Shown: in pieces, positions 8,915 through 17,812 of the stretch
Numbering within the stretch: the stretch's first letter is position 1
Layout: each line of letters begins with the position of its first letter
The notes under the pieces: model-generated
Told to the model about the DNA's origin: nothing
The model's input: the letters and a program-made list of their open reading frames with translations, nothing else
Databases searched by the model: none
Made by a program: the position numbers and the translations under genes
NCBI GenBank assembly: GCA_003367665.1
Contig: QKXI01000001.1
Span: 478,370-542,369 of the forward strand
Direction: 5' to 3'
Length of the DNA: 64,000 nucleotides
DNA from: Leifsonia sp. ku-ls
Lineage (GTDB): Bacteria > Actinomycetota > Actinomycetes > Actinomycetales > Microbacteriaceae

Positions 8915-9628
8915 TCAGGCGGTCAGCCCCAGGGCGTCCATCCGGCGCGTGTGCGCGGCGATGAGCTCGGTGAAGATCGGCTCGATCCGCTCCTCGTCGG
9001 TGGCGCGGTTGCCCGACAGGTGCAGCGCCGACCGCGCGACCAGCAGCGTGTCGCCGACCAGGCGGCGGCCCCACATCGCCAGGCGCGACGCCAGCTGCGG
9101 GTCGGCCGCGATCTCCGCGCGCAGCACGTCGAGCACGCCCTCCTGGCCCGACTCCGAGCCGAGCAGGTGCGCGACCCGCGGTCCGACGTCGCCAGGGAGG
9201 CCCGCGGCGAGGCGGATGAAGAAGTCGTCGAGCAGCCCACCGGTCACCAGGGCCGACAGCAGCGTCTCGCGCCAGTCGGCCCCCACGATGAGCGCGCTGA
9301 ACCCCTCGATCTCCTCAGCGAACGGCTTCATAACCTCCGCCGGGTCGTCTCCACGCCGCCGCAGCTCAGCGACGATCCCCTGGTGCTTCGAGAGCGCGTG
9401 CCCGGCCGCGGCCGAGACGAGGCTCTTGGCGTGCAGATCGGCAGCCTCCGCGGCCACGCGCGAGAGGGTCTCGAACTGCTCCAGCTGGAGGTAGGCCGCC
9501 TGACCGAGGTAGGGCACCGGCTCGGGCATCACCTCGTGCAGGTCCACCCGCACGGTCGACACCGGGCGCCGAGGCGTGAGGCGCGGGAGCTCGACAGCGG
9601 GCCGACGCCGGGTGAACCAAGTTGACAC
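8915..9628 (-). CDS. Ferritin-like fold protein (MiaE-like family)
   Basis: The 237-residue protein is predicted to be helical and resembles the actinobacterial ferritin-like family related to the tRNA hydroxylase MiaE. The helix around AYLQLEQFETLSRVAAEAADLHAKS carries the spaced Glu and His residues typical of di-iron four-helix bundles. The substrate, if any, is unknown. The GTG at 9628 follows TACACT (9641-9636) by 7 nt, the leaderless arrangement. It is divergent from rhlE, as in the mycobacterial counterpart neighbourhood. Confidence 0.78.
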   Translation of the reverse strand: MSTWFTRRRPAVELPRLTPRRPVSTVRVDLHEVMPEPVPYLGQAAYLQLEQFETLSRVAAEAADLHAKSLVSAAAGHALSKHQGIVAELRRRGDDPAEVMKPFAEEIEGFSALIVGADWRETLLSALVTGGLLDDFFIRLAAGLPGDVGPRVAHLLGSESGQEGVLDVLRAEIAADPQLASRLAMWGRRLVGDTLLVARSALHLSGNRATDEERIEPIFTELIAAHTRRMDALGLTA

Positions 9629-9752
9629 GCTCAGCAGTGTATCGGGACCGTCCAGTAGGCTTGGAACGCCGTCGGCGCAGGATCGACGGCCTCACGCCTG
9701 CGAAACGGACAGGGCGTGAACACTCCGACCGAATCGACAGGCAATCACCCCA

Positions 9753-11267
9753 GTGACTTTCTCAGAACTCAACATCGACCAGGACATGGTGGACGCGCTC
9801 GCGGCCAAGGGCATCGTCGAGCCGTTCCCCATCCAGGCGCAGACCATCCCCCTGGCCCTCACCGGCCAGGACATCATCGGCCAGGCGAAGACCGGCACCG
9901 GCAAGACCTTCGGCTTCGGCCTCCCGCTCATCCAGCGGCTCGGGCCGGACCCGGAGCCGGGCGTGAAGGCGCTCGTCGTCGTCCCGACCCGCGAGCTCGC
10001 CATCCAGGTCTACGAAGACCTCGAGCTCGCCGCGGCCGGACGCCCGACCGCCATCGCCAGCATCTACGGCGGCAAGGCCTATGAGGGCCAGATCGCGCAG
10101 CTGAAGGCCGGCGCGCAGATCGTCGTCGGCACCCCGGGGCGCCTCCTCGACCTCGCCGGCCAGCGCCTGCTGAACCTCGGCAACGTGCAGGAGATGGTGC
10201 TCGACGAGGCCGACAAGATGCTCGACCTCGGCTTCCTCGCCGACATCGAGAAGCTGTTCGCGCAGACGCCGCCCACCCGCCACACCATGCTGTTCTCGGC
10301 CACCATGCCCGGCCCGATCGTCGCCCTGGCACGCCGCTTCATGACCCGGCCGGTGCACATCCGGGCGACCGACCCGGACGAGGGCCAGATCCAGGCCAAC
10401 ATCAAGCACCTGATCTACCGTGCGCACTCGCTCGACAAGGACGAGGTCATCTCGCGCATCCTGCAGGCCGAGGGCCGCGGCAAGACCGTGATCTTCACGC
10501 GCACCAAGCGCGCCGCCGCCAAGCTCGTGGAAGAGCTGAACGACCGCGGCTTCAACGCCGCGGCCGTGCACGGCGACCTCAACCAGGAGCAGCGCGAACG
10601 CGCGATGGCGGCGTTCAAGGCCGGCAAGAAGGACATCCTGATCGCCACCGACGTCGCCGCCCGCGGCATCGACGTCGACGACGTGACGCACGTGATCAAC
10701 CACACCATCCCGGACGACGAGAAGACCTACCTGCACCGCGCGGGCCGCACCGGCCGGGCCGGCAAGACCGGCATCGCCGTGACGTTCGTCGACTGGGAGG
10801 ACCTGCACAAGTGGTCCCTCATCAACAAGGCGCTGGAGTTCGGGCAGCCGGAGCCGACCGAGACCTACTCGTCGTCGCCGCACCTGTACACCGACCTCGA
10901 CATCCCGCAGGGCGTCAAGGGCCGCCTCAAGCCGACGCCCGCGGTCAAGGCCGCCGGCACCGGCGGCAGCCAGTCGGCCCGCGGCGGCCGCAGCGACTCG
11001 ACCGGCCCGGAGGGCGGCGAGCGCACCGGGAGCAGCAGCCGTCGTCGCCGCCGCACCCGCAGCGGCTCCGGTCAGGGCGCGGCGGAGAACGCGTCGGCCG
11101 AGGGCGCAACGGCGCCCGCGTCCGCCTCCGCGGACGGCGCCGAGCCGAAGGCTCCGGCCGCCGGCACGCACGACGGCGGCGGCTCGCAGCACCGCGACGG
11201 CAACAGCGCTCCGCGCCGCCGTCGCCGCCGCTCCCGCGGCGGCTCCCCCGCCACCCCCGCGAGCTGA
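9753..11267 (+). CDS. DEAD-box ATP-dependent RNA helicase, RhlE type
   Basis: This 504-residue protein has a full DEAD-box core: Q motif FPIQAQTIPLALTG, motif I AKTGTGKT, Ia PTRELAIQ, TPGR, II DEADKM, III SATMPG, V ATDVAARGID and VI HRAGRTGRAG. After the core, from about residue 390, there is a low-complexity Ser/Gly/Ala tail with Arg-rich patches such as SRRRRRTRSGSG, typical of actinobacterial RhlE and probably used to bind RNA. The GTG at 9753 has no strong Shine-Dalgarno. A TAGGCT hexamer at 9656-9661 would give a leader of roughly 85 nt, unlike the leaderless neighbours. Roles in ribosome assembly, RNA decay or cold adaptation are the family's usual ones. Confidence 0.92.
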   Translation: MTFSELNIDQDMVDALAAKGIVEPFPIQAQTIPLALTGQDIIGQAKTGTGKTFGFGLPLIQRLGPDPEPGVKALVVVPTRELAIQVYEDLELAAAGRPTAIASIYGGKAYEGQIAQLKAGAQIVVGTPGRLLDLAGQRLLNLGNVQEMVLDEADKMLDLGFLADIEKLFAQTPPTRHTMLFSATMPGPIVALARRFMTRPVHIRATDPDEGQIQANIKHLIYRAHSLDKDEVISRILQAEGRGKTVIFTRTKRAAAKLVEELNDRGFNAAAVHGDLNQEQRERAMAAFKAGKKDILIATDVAARGIDVDDVTHVINHTIPDDEKTYLHRAGRTGRAGKTGIAVTFVDWEDLHKWSLINKALEFGQPEPTETYSSSPHLYTDLDIPQGVKGRLKPTPAVKAAGTGGSQSARGGRSDSTGPEGGERTGSSSRRRRRTRSGSGQGAAENASAEGATAPASASADGAEPKAPAAGTHDGGGSQHRDGNSAPRRRRRRSRGGSPATPAS

Positions 11268-11296
11268 CCCGCGCTCACCGTCCGCTCCAGCCGACA

Positions 11297-11348
11297 GCTC
11301 CTGAGTTTTCGACCGATTCCGCCGGGATCGATCGAAAAACTCAGGAGC
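11297..11348. terminator. Inverted repeat between convergent rhlE and transglycosylase-like gene
   Basis: GCTCCTGAG and CTCAGGAGC flank longer imperfect arms, about 22 nt each, with a T-rich stretch on one side and an A-rich stretch on the other (TTTTCGA and TCGAAAAA). The element lies between two convergent genes and probably ends transcription in both directions. Confidence 0.6.
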
Positions 11349-11381
11349 CGTTGGCGTTGGGGGCGGGCGACGGGTGCGAAG

Positions 11382-12512
11382 TCAGTACCAGTGCGGGTCG
11401 CGGGCGAGCCACTTGCTGAGAGCGGTGCACGGGGAACCGTAGCTGCGGTTGATGTAGTCGAGGCCCCAGTTGATCTGGGTGTTGGCGTTCGTCATCCAGT
11501 CGGAGCCGGCGCTCGACATCTTGCTCGCGGGCAGCGACTGCGGGATGCCGTACGCCCCGCTGGAGGTGTTGTAGGCGTTCGCGCGCCACCCGGACTCGCC
11601 GTTCCACAACCGGATCAGACAGTCCATCTGGTCGCCGCCCCAGCCGTACGCGCCGATCCGGCTGGCCGCGTACGCCTGCGCCGCGGCCGGGTCGACGACC
11701 ATGCCGGGCGGCGGTGCGAAGCCGTCCGCCCCTCCGCCGGAGTTGGCGGCCGCTTCGGCGGCCTGCGCTGCGGCGACACCCTCCGCGTACTTCTGCTCGA
11801 CGGACGCCTCGGTGTTCTTCAGCGCCGCCAACTGCGCGTACAGGGTGGTCGCGTGCTGCTTCTGGTCGGCCAGCTGCGCATCCGCCGCCTGCTTGGCCGC
11901 CACGGCGACGTCATACGCCTTCTTGGCGTCGGTGGCGAGCTGGTCGCGCACCTTCTGGGCGGTCGTCGCCTGCGCGCTCAACGACGCCGCGAGGTTCTTC
12001 TGCGCGCTCGCCTGCGCGTACAGGGCGCTCGCCCGATCCCCCAGCCGGGACAGCGCGCCCAGCTGGTACAGCAGGCCGTCGGACTTCTGCGCGGTCGGGC
12101 TGAGGAACAGCCGCACCGAGACGGCCGATCCGCCCGAGCGGCTCAACTGCTCGGCCAGGGCGCCGCTCTGCGCCTTCAGCTCGTCGGCCTTCGCCGAGGC
12201 GTCCGCCGCCTTCGTCGCGAGGTCCTGCGCCTTCCGGGTCGCCGCCTGCAGCGCCGTCTCCGCCTGCCCGTACTCCCCGAACCGCTTGACGGCCAGGTCG
12301 CCCGCGGCGTTGGCGGCGGTCTGCAACGAGGTCAGGAGGGTGTTGATCCGATCCACCTCGGCCTGTGCCGCCGTGGCGTTCGCCTTCGCGGCCTGCACGT
12401 CGTCCCACGACGGGTACGACGGGTCGGCCTGCGCGGGGGCGACCCCCGCCGTGACCACCAGGGCCGTCGCAAGGGCGGCCGCGACCGCCGAGCCTCGCCA
12501 GAACCGTCTCAC
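11382..12512 (-). CDS. Secreted coiled-coil protein with C-terminal lytic-transglycosylase-like domain
   Basis: The 376-residue protein begins with a clear signal peptide (MRRFWRGSAVAAALATALVV, ending near AQA). Residues about 35-250 form a long Ala/Gln/Lys-rich coiled coil with repeated AQAxxxKxxA patterns. The C-terminal ~90 residues resemble an SLT or lysozyme-like domain: CLIRLWNGESGWRANAYN contains the candidate catalytic Glu, followed by GAYGIPQSLPASKM. It probably acts on peptidoglycan outside the membrane, the coiled coil serving as a regulatory or partner-binding arm as in NlpC/P60 and RipA-like enzymes. The GTG at 12512 has GAGGTG upstream. Confidence 0.83.
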   Translation of the reverse strand: MRRFWRGSAVAAALATALVVTAGVAPAQADPSYPSWDDVQAAKANATAAQAEVDRINTLLTSLQTAANAAGDLAVKRFGEYGQAETALQAATRKAQDLATKAADASAKADELKAQSGALAEQLSRSGGSAVSVRLFLSPTAQKSDGLLYQLGALSRLGDRASALYAQASAQKNLAASLSAQATTAQKVRDQLATDAKKAYDVAVAAKQAADAQLADQKQHATTLYAQLAALKNTEASVEQKYAEGVAAAQAAEAAANSGGGADGFAPPPGMVVDPAAAQAYAASRIGAYGWGGDQMDCLIRLWNGESGWRANAYNTSSGAYGIPQSLPASKMSSAGSDWMTNANTQINWGLDYINRSYGSPCTALSKWLARDPHWY

Positions 12513-12646
12513 TCACGCACCTCGCTTCCCGATCCCCGGGCACCAGGCTAAGCGCTGCTCGCCGCCGATCCGGAAAGCGGCCAGCGCCTGTCGCGACTTC
12601 GGCCGCGAATCCTCGCCTGCGGAACCGGTGTCTCAGGAAGCGGGCG

Positions 12647-13519
12647 TCACGACGCGTAGAAGGGCGTCGAGCCGGTCGCCTCCGCCATCATGGCGTCGAC
12701 GACGGCGGGGTCGGTCGTGTTCTCGCCGAGCCGGTTCGGCTTCCCCGCACCGTGGTAGTCGCTGGAGCCGGTGATCCGCAGACCGTACCGCGCGGCCAGC
12801 TCGCGCAGCCGCGCGACGCCGTCCGGCGTGTTCTCGCGGTGGTCCAGCTCCAGCCCGAACAGGCCGGCGTCGACCAGGCGCCGCAGCCGGTCCTCCGGGA
12901 TGACGCGCGAGCGTCCGCCGGTCGCCGGGTGCGCGAGCACGGGCAGGCCCCCGGCGCCGCGGATGAGCCGCACCCCGGTCAGCGGCTCCGGGGCGTAGTG
13001 CGGCTGGAAGTAGCCGCTGCGCCAGTGCAGGATGCCGGCGAACGCGGCGCTCCGGTCGCGGGCGAGACCGCGCGCGACCAGGGCGTCGGCGATGTGCGGG
13101 CGGCCGACGGTCGCCCCCTCCGTCGCCTGGGCGAGCACGTCGTCCCAGGTGATGTCGTAGTCGGCGGAGATGCGGCGCACCATGTCCTCCGCGCGCCGCA
13201 TCCGGCCCTCCCGGATGCGGCGGGTCTCGGCGACCAGGGCCTCGTTCTCCGGGTCGAACAGGTAGCCGAGCATGTGGACGCTGGCGAACTCGATGCGCGT
13301 CGACAGCTCCATGCCCGGGATGACGGTGACGCCGGAGCGCACCGCCTCCTGCGCCGCGTCGGCCCAGCCGGCGGTGGAGTCGTGGTCGGTGAGCGCGACC
13401 GTGCCGAGGCCGGCGACGGCGGCCGACCGGACCAGCTCCGCCGGGGTCTCGGTGCCGTCCGACACGCTCGAATGGGTGTGCAGGTCGACGGGACCACGGA
13501 ACCGTCGCGCATCAGCCAT
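12647..13519 (-). CDS. PHP-domain metal-dependent phosphoesterase
   Basis: The 290-residue protein has the PHP motifs: DLHTHSSVSDGTETP near the N-terminus, LTDHDS, and a C-terminal SSDYHG. These ligate a metal cluster used for phosphoester hydrolysis. Closest family memory is the YciV/RNase AM and 3',5'-nucleotide bisphosphate phosphatase group, but the substrate cannot be set from sequence. I chose the ATG at 13519 because TAGGAT (13532-13527) ends 7 nt upstream, fitting a leaderless transcript; an in-frame ATG at 13528 is possible. It is divergent from the aminopeptidase gene. Confidence 0.85.
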   Translation of the reverse strand: MADARRFRGPVDLHTHSSVSDGTETPAELVRSAAVAGLGTVALTDHDSTAGWADAAQEAVRSGVTVIPGMELSTRIEFASVHMLGYLFDPENEALVAETRRIREGRMRRAEDMVRRISADYDITWDDVLAQATEGATVGRPHIADALVARGLARDRSAAFAGILHWRSGYFQPHYAPEPLTGVRLIRGAGGLPVLAHPATGGRSRVIPEDRLRRLVDAGLFGLELDHRENTPDGVARLRELAARYGLRITGSSDYHGAGKPNRLGENTTDPAVVDAMMAEATGSTPFYAS

Positions 13520-13588
13520 GCAGACCATCCTAGGAGGGCGCCGCACCGCCCGGCCGCAGCGCCGGGGCCCTGGTGGAAGAATGGGGCC

Positions 13589-15166
13589 ATGTCCTCCCAG
13601 TCGACCACCCCCACCACCGTGCCCGTGACGGACGACGCCGTCGCGACGACGACCGAGACCACCGCGCCCGCCGAGGCCGGCCAGGCGCCGCGGGCGACGC
13701 AGAACCGGTCGACCGCACCCGGCTCCGACGCGTTCCGCGAGTACATCGGCAGCGGCTGGGCGGAGCACCCCGAGGTCATCCCGGAGCCGCGGCGACAGGC
13801 GCAGTACGCGGCCGCCCGGCGGGCCAGGGTGTCGCAGCTGTTCCCCGGGAAGCGGCTCATCATCCCGGCCGGCCGGCTCAAGCAGCGCTCGAACGACACC
13901 GACTTCCCGTTCCGCGCCCACTCCGCCTTCGCCCACCTGACGGGCTGGGGGTCCGACTCCGAGCCGGGCAGCGTGCTCGTGCTGGAGCCGACCGCCGACG
14001 GCCACGAGGCCACGCTGTACTTCCGCGAGCGGGCCGGGCGCGACTCCGACGAGTTCTACGCGAACCCGGAGATCGGCGAGTTCTGGATCGGTCCCCGCCC
14101 CTCGCTCGCGCAGGTCGCCGGCGACCTCGCGCTCGCCACCCGCGGCATCGCCGAGGTGCGGAGCGTGCTCGACACCGTCGACGGAGACACCGTCGTGCTC
14201 CGCGAGGCCGACCCTTCGGTCACCGACGAGGTGGACGCGGCACGGATGCTGCTCTGGGACGACACGGACGGCGAGCGCGATCCGGAGGACCACGCGGAGG
14301 ACGACCGGCTCGCCCGCGACCTCTCCGAGCTGCGCCTGGTGAAGGACGACTTCGAGGTCGGCGAGCTGCGCGCCGCCGTCACCGCGACCGCCCGCGGCTT
14401 CGACGACGTGATCGCCGACCTGCCGCGGATCACCACCCACCCGCGCGGCGAGCGGCTGGTGGAGGGCGTCTTCTACGGGCGCGCCCGCGCCGACGGCAAC
14501 GCGGTCGGGTACGACACGATCGCGGCGAGCGGGCCGCACGCGTGCATCCTGCACTGGACCCGCAACGATGGCCCCGTGGTGCCGGGCGACCTGATCCTGA
14601 TGGACGCCGGGGTGGAGCTGGACAGCTACTACACCGCCGACATCACGCGCACGTTCCCGATCAACGGGACCTTCGGCGAGACGCAGCGTCAGGTCTACGA
14701 GGCGGTGCTGGAGGCGGCGGACGCGGCGTTCGCGATCGTGCGTCCCGGCATCCGGTTCCGCGAGATCCACGCCGCCGCCATGGCCGTGATCGCCCGCCGG
14801 ACCGCGGAGTGGGGGCTGCTGCCGGTGACGGCGGAGGAGGCGCTCGAGACCGAGAACCAGCAGCACCGCCGCTACATGGTGCACGGGACCAGCCACCACC
14901 TCGGCCTCGACGTGCACGACTGCGCCCAGGCCCGCCGCGAGCTGTACCTCGACGGCGTGCTCCAGCCCGGCATGGTGTTCACGATCGAGCCGGGGCTCTA
15001 CTTCCAGCCGGACGACCTGACCGTTCCGGAGCGATTCCGTGGCATCGGCGTGCGGATCGAGGACAACATCCTGGTCACTGAGGACGGCGCGGAGAACCTC
15101 TCCGCGGCCATCCCGCGTACACCCGATGACGTCGAGGCCTGGGTGCGCCGGCTCTCCCGGTCCTGA
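13589..15166 (+). CDS. Xaa-Pro aminopeptidase (M24B, aminopeptidase P family)
   Basis: This 525-residue cytosolic metallopeptidase should remove N-terminal residues preceding proline. The pita-bread catalytic domain shows all metal ligands: two Asp in MDAGVELDSYYTADITRTFP, His in HGTSHHLGLDVHD, Glu in FTIEPGLY and Glu in RIEDNILVTEDG. The N-terminal creatinase-like domain occupies about residues 50-270. A Thr/Ala/Pro-rich stretch of ~40 residues precedes it. GGAAGA lies just upstream of the ATG at 13589. The length fits the family. Confidence 0.93.
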   Translation: MSSQSTTPTTVPVTDDAVATTTETTAPAEAGQAPRATQNRSTAPGSDAFREYIGSGWAEHPEVIPEPRRQAQYAAARRARVSQLFPGKRLIIPAGRLKQRSNDTDFPFRAHSAFAHLTGWGSDSEPGSVLVLEPTADGHEATLYFRERAGRDSDEFYANPEIGEFWIGPRPSLAQVAGDLALATRGIAEVRSVLDTVDGDTVVLREADPSVTDEVDAARMLLWDDTDGERDPEDHAEDDRLARDLSELRLVKDDFEVGELRAAVTATARGFDDVIADLPRITTHPRGERLVEGVFYGRARADGNAVGYDTIAASGPHACILHWTRNDGPVVPGDLILMDAGVELDSYYTADITRTFPINGTFGETQRQVYEAVLEAADAAFAIVRPGIRFREIHAAAMAVIARRTAEWGLLPVTAEEALETENQQHRRYMVHGTSHHLGLDVHDCAQARRELYLDGVLQPGMVFTIEPGLYFQPDDLTVPERFRGIGVRIEDNILVTEDGAENLSAAIPRTPDDVEAWVRRLSRS

Positions 15167-15230
15167 CCGCGCGAGGCACGGCGGGGCGGCTGTCCGGCGT
15201 GGACAGCCGCCACCGTGGCCTTCGCTCCCG

Positions 15231-15899
15231 TTATGAGGCGGAAGGGCGGTCGTCCCCGGCCGGAGGCTGCGGTGCGGCCGGAGGCTGCGGTGCGGCCGGA
15301 GGCTGCGGTGCGTCGGCGGGAGGCGCCGGAGGCGCGGGCGGCGGGTCGGAGGGGTGCTGCGGCTGCGCGGGCGGCGTCCAGCCTGCGGCGGTCGGCGGGG
15401 CCGGCTGCGGCGCGCCTCCCCCGGCGAGCAGGTTGCGCGCGCGGTTGCCCAGCTCGGAATCGACGAGCACCGAGTAGCTGGTCGCGATCACCTGCTGCAC
15501 CGACGTGAAGTCACGGCGGCGACGATTGATGGCGTACGAGACGATGCCCCACAGCATCCCGAAGCCCGCGCCGATGAGGAGCGCGGCGAGCACGAAGGCG
15601 AGGCTCACCGTCGGCGAGAAGATGATGAGCAGCAGCCCGAAGAAGATGCCGAGCCAGGCGCCGGAGGCCGCACCCGCGAGGGCGACCCGGCCCCAGGTCA
15701 GCTTGCCGGTGACGCGCTCGACGCTCTTCAGGTCGCTTCCGACGATCGAGACCTTGTCGACGGGGAAGTCGGCGCGCGCGAGCACGTCGACCGCCTCCTG
15801 CGCCTGCGGGTAGCTCTCGAAGCTGGCGACCACCTCGCCCCGCGGCAGGGTCGGATAGAGGAGACGGTTGCGTCCGTTCAGCGGCCCGGGTGTGCTCAT
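15231..15899 (-). CDS. General stress protein, YflT-like domain, two membrane segments, Pro-rich tail
   Basis: The N-terminal half, with EVVASFESYPQAQEAVDVLARADFPVDKVSIVGSDL, matches the YflT / general stress protein 17M-like fold. Two hydrophobic segments follow, at about residues 78-100 and 103-125, then NRRRRDF and a long Pro/Ala/Gln-rich tail. The tail contains an in-frame 18-bp tandem repeat. The ATG at 15899 is chosen over one 36 nt further upstream because the conserved part begins soon after; the -10 is not obvious. Function is unknown, and a role in membrane-associated stress response is inferred from the family name only. Confidence 0.75.
   Translation of the reverse strand: MSTPGPLNGRNRLLYPTLPRGEVVASFESYPQAQEAVDVLARADFPVDKVSIVGSDLKSVERVTGKLTWGRVALAGAASGAWLGIFFGLLLIIFSPTVSLAFVLAALLIGAGFGMLWGIVSYAINRRRRDFTSVQQVIATSYSVLVDSELGNRARNLLAGGGAPQPAPPTAAGWTPPAQPQHPSDPPPAPPAPPADAPQPPAAPQPPAAPQPPAGDDRPSAS
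15262..15313. repeat. 18-bp tandem repeat, three copies, in the Pro-rich tail
   Basis: The unit GGAGGCTGCGGTGCGGCC occurs three times head to tail, the last slightly diverged. On the coding strand it specifies repeated PQPPAA. It is an in-frame microsatellite-like tract that could vary in copy number between strains. Confidence 0.85.
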
Positions 15900-15978
15900 C
15901 CACCCATTGTTCCATTCCAGGCTGCCGCGTGGCATGGGAATCAGCTGCCGTTCACCGGTGAGGGCTTAGGTTTGTCTC

Positions 15979-17301
15979 GTGACTTCGACCAGAGTGTTCG
16001 TCGCCCGCCTCGCCGGGACGACCGTGTTCGACCCCGTCGGTGACCGGGTCGGCAAGGTCCGCGACGTGCTCGTGGTGTACCGCAAGAGCGATCCGCCGCG
16101 CGTCGTCGGCCTGATCGTGGAGATCCCGGGCAAGCGCCGCGTCTTCCTCTCGATCGGCCGGGTGACCAGCATCTCCAGCGGTCAGATCATCACCAGCGGG
16201 ATCATCAACATGCGCCGTTTCGAGCAACGCGGCGGCGAGGTGCGCGTGATCGCGGAGCTGCTCGGCCGCAAGGTCGTCTTCTCCGACGGCAGCGGAGAGG
16301 CGACCATCGAGGACGTCGCGATCGAGGAGACCGACACCGGCGACTGGGCGGTCAGCCAGCTGTTCGTCCGCAAGCCCAAGACCGGCGCCTCCCCCTTCGC
16401 CAAGGGCGCGACCACGTTCGTCGCCTGGAACGAGGTGCGCGAGAAGCAGAAGCGCGGAGAGGCGCAGTCGGCGGAGCAGCTGATCGCCACCTACTCCGAG
16501 CTCAAGCCCGCCGACCTCGCCAACACCCTGCTCGACCTGCCGCAGGAGCGCATGCTGGAGGTCGCGGAGGAGCTCCCCGACGACCGCCTCGCCGACGTGC
16601 TGGAGGAGATGCCGGAGAGCGAGCAGGTGCAGATCCTCGCCAAGCTCGACGACGACCGCGCCGCCGACGTGCTCGACCAGATGGAGCCGGACGACGCCGC
16701 CGACCTCATCGCCCAGCTGTCGGAGGAGCGCGGCGAGCACCTCCTGGAGCTGATGGAGCCGGAGGAGGCGGAGGACGTCCGCATGCTCCTCAGCTACAAC
16801 CCCGACACCGCCGGCGGTCTGATGACGACCGAGCCGATCATCGTCTCGGCCGACGCGACCGTCGCGGAGGGCCTCGCGCTGATCCGCCGCCACGAGCTCG
16901 CGCCGGCGCTGGGCGCGGCCGTCTGCGTCACGCTGCCGCCGTACGAGCCGCCGACCGGCCGGTTCCTCGGGGTCGTGCACTTCCAGCGGATGCTGCGCTA
17001 CCCGCCGCACGTGCGCCTCGGCACCCTGCTCGACCCGGGTCTGGAGCCCGTGACGGCCGACACCTCCGCCGCCGAGGTGTCCCGCATCCTGGCGTCGTAC
17101 AACCTCGTGTCCGTCCCCGTGGTGGACGACAAGCACCGGCTCGTCGGGGTGGTGACCATCGACGACATCCTCGACTATCTGCTCCCCGACGACTGGCGAA
17201 GTCAAGACGAGGACGACCCCGTAAAACGCGCGGCGCCGTCCGACGAGACCGGCAGCATCCGCGTTGTGAACGGAAGGAGGGGCGGAAGTGGCACGAGGTA
17301 G
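15979..17301 (+). CDS. PRC-barrel / MgtE intracellular domain / CBS protein lacking a channel domain
   Basis: The 440-residue protein starts with a PRC-barrel-like region (VFDPVGDRVGKVRDVLVVY), followed at about 165-285 by the MgtE N domain (NTLLDLPQERMLEVAEELPDDRLADVLEEM) and two CBS domains ending with VTIDDILDYLLPDDW. There is no transmembrane domain, so it cannot itself carry Mg2+ as MgtE does. It probably senses Mg2+ or a nucleotide and acts on a partner. The next gene, a two-helix membrane protein, overlaps it by 14 nt and is the natural candidate. The GTG at 15979 follows TAGGTT (15967-15972) by 6 nt, so the operon looks leaderless. Confidence 0.87.
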   Translation: MTSTRVFVARLAGTTVFDPVGDRVGKVRDVLVVYRKSDPPRVVGLIVEIPGKRRVFLSIGRVTSISSGQIITSGIINMRRFEQRGGEVRVIAELLGRKVVFSDGSGEATIEDVAIEETDTGDWAVSQLFVRKPKTGASPFAKGATTFVAWNEVREKQKRGEAQSAEQLIATYSELKPADLANTLLDLPQERMLEVAEELPDDRLADVLEEMPESEQVQILAKLDDDRAADVLDQMEPDDAADLIAQLSEERGEHLLELMEPEEAEDVRMLLSYNPDTAGGLMTTEPIIVSADATVAEGLALIRRHELAPALGAAVCVTLPPYEPPTGRFLGVVHFQRMLRYPPHVRLGTLLDPGLEPVTADTSAAEVSRILASYNLVSVPVVDDKHRLVGVVTIDDILDYLLPDDWRSQDEDDPVKRAAPSDETGSIRVVNGRRGGSGTR

Positions 17302-17812
17302 GCAGGACCCGGGGCTCGACGCCCCGAAGGGACTCCGGACGCCGGTGCTCCGGCGCGACCCGGTGGAGTCGAGCGACCGCTTCGGGCGGTTCACCGAGTG
17401 GATCGCGCGGGCCATGGGCACGCCGTGGTTCGTGCTCGGGCTGACGATCTTCGTCGTCGCCTGGATGGCGTGGAACACGCTCACCCCGAAGGCCTGGCGG
17501 TTCGACTCGGCCGACCTGGGCTTCATCACGCTGACGCTCGTGCTGTCGCTGCAGGCGTCGTACGCGGCGCCGCTCATCCTGCTCGCGCAGAACCGGCAGG
17601 ACGACCGCGACCGGGTGCAGATCGAGCAGGACCGGCAGCGCGCCGAGCGCAACCTGGCCGACACCGAGTACCTGGCGCGCGAGGTCGTGGCGCTCCGGCT
17701 GGCGGTGAAGGACATGGCGACGAAGGACTTCATCCGCGCCGAGCTGAGATCGCTGCTGGAGGATCTGGAGAAGTCCGAGTCGGGCGAGGGCGAACAGGCG
17801 GCCCGTGCCTGA
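17288..17812 (+). CDS. DUF1003 membrane protein
   Basis: The 174-residue protein has two transmembrane segments, at about residues 48-64 and 77-98, followed by a charged helical C-terminus (NRQDDRDRVQIEQDRQRAER), the DUF1003 layout. The GTG at 17288 lies inside the end of the mgtE-like gene with GGAAGGAGG just upstream, and the gene overlaps mrp by 8 nt. The tight operon suggests work with the channel-less MgtE-like protein. Molecular function is unknown. Confidence 0.88.
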   Translation: MARGRQDPGLDAPKGLRTPVLRRDPVESSDRFGRFTEWIARAMGTPWFVLGLTIFVVAWMAWNTLTPKAWRFDSADLGFITLTLVLSLQASYAAPLILLAQNRQDDRDRVQIEQDRQRAERNLADTEYLAREVVALRLAVKDMATKDFIRAELRSLLEDLEKSESGEGEQAARA

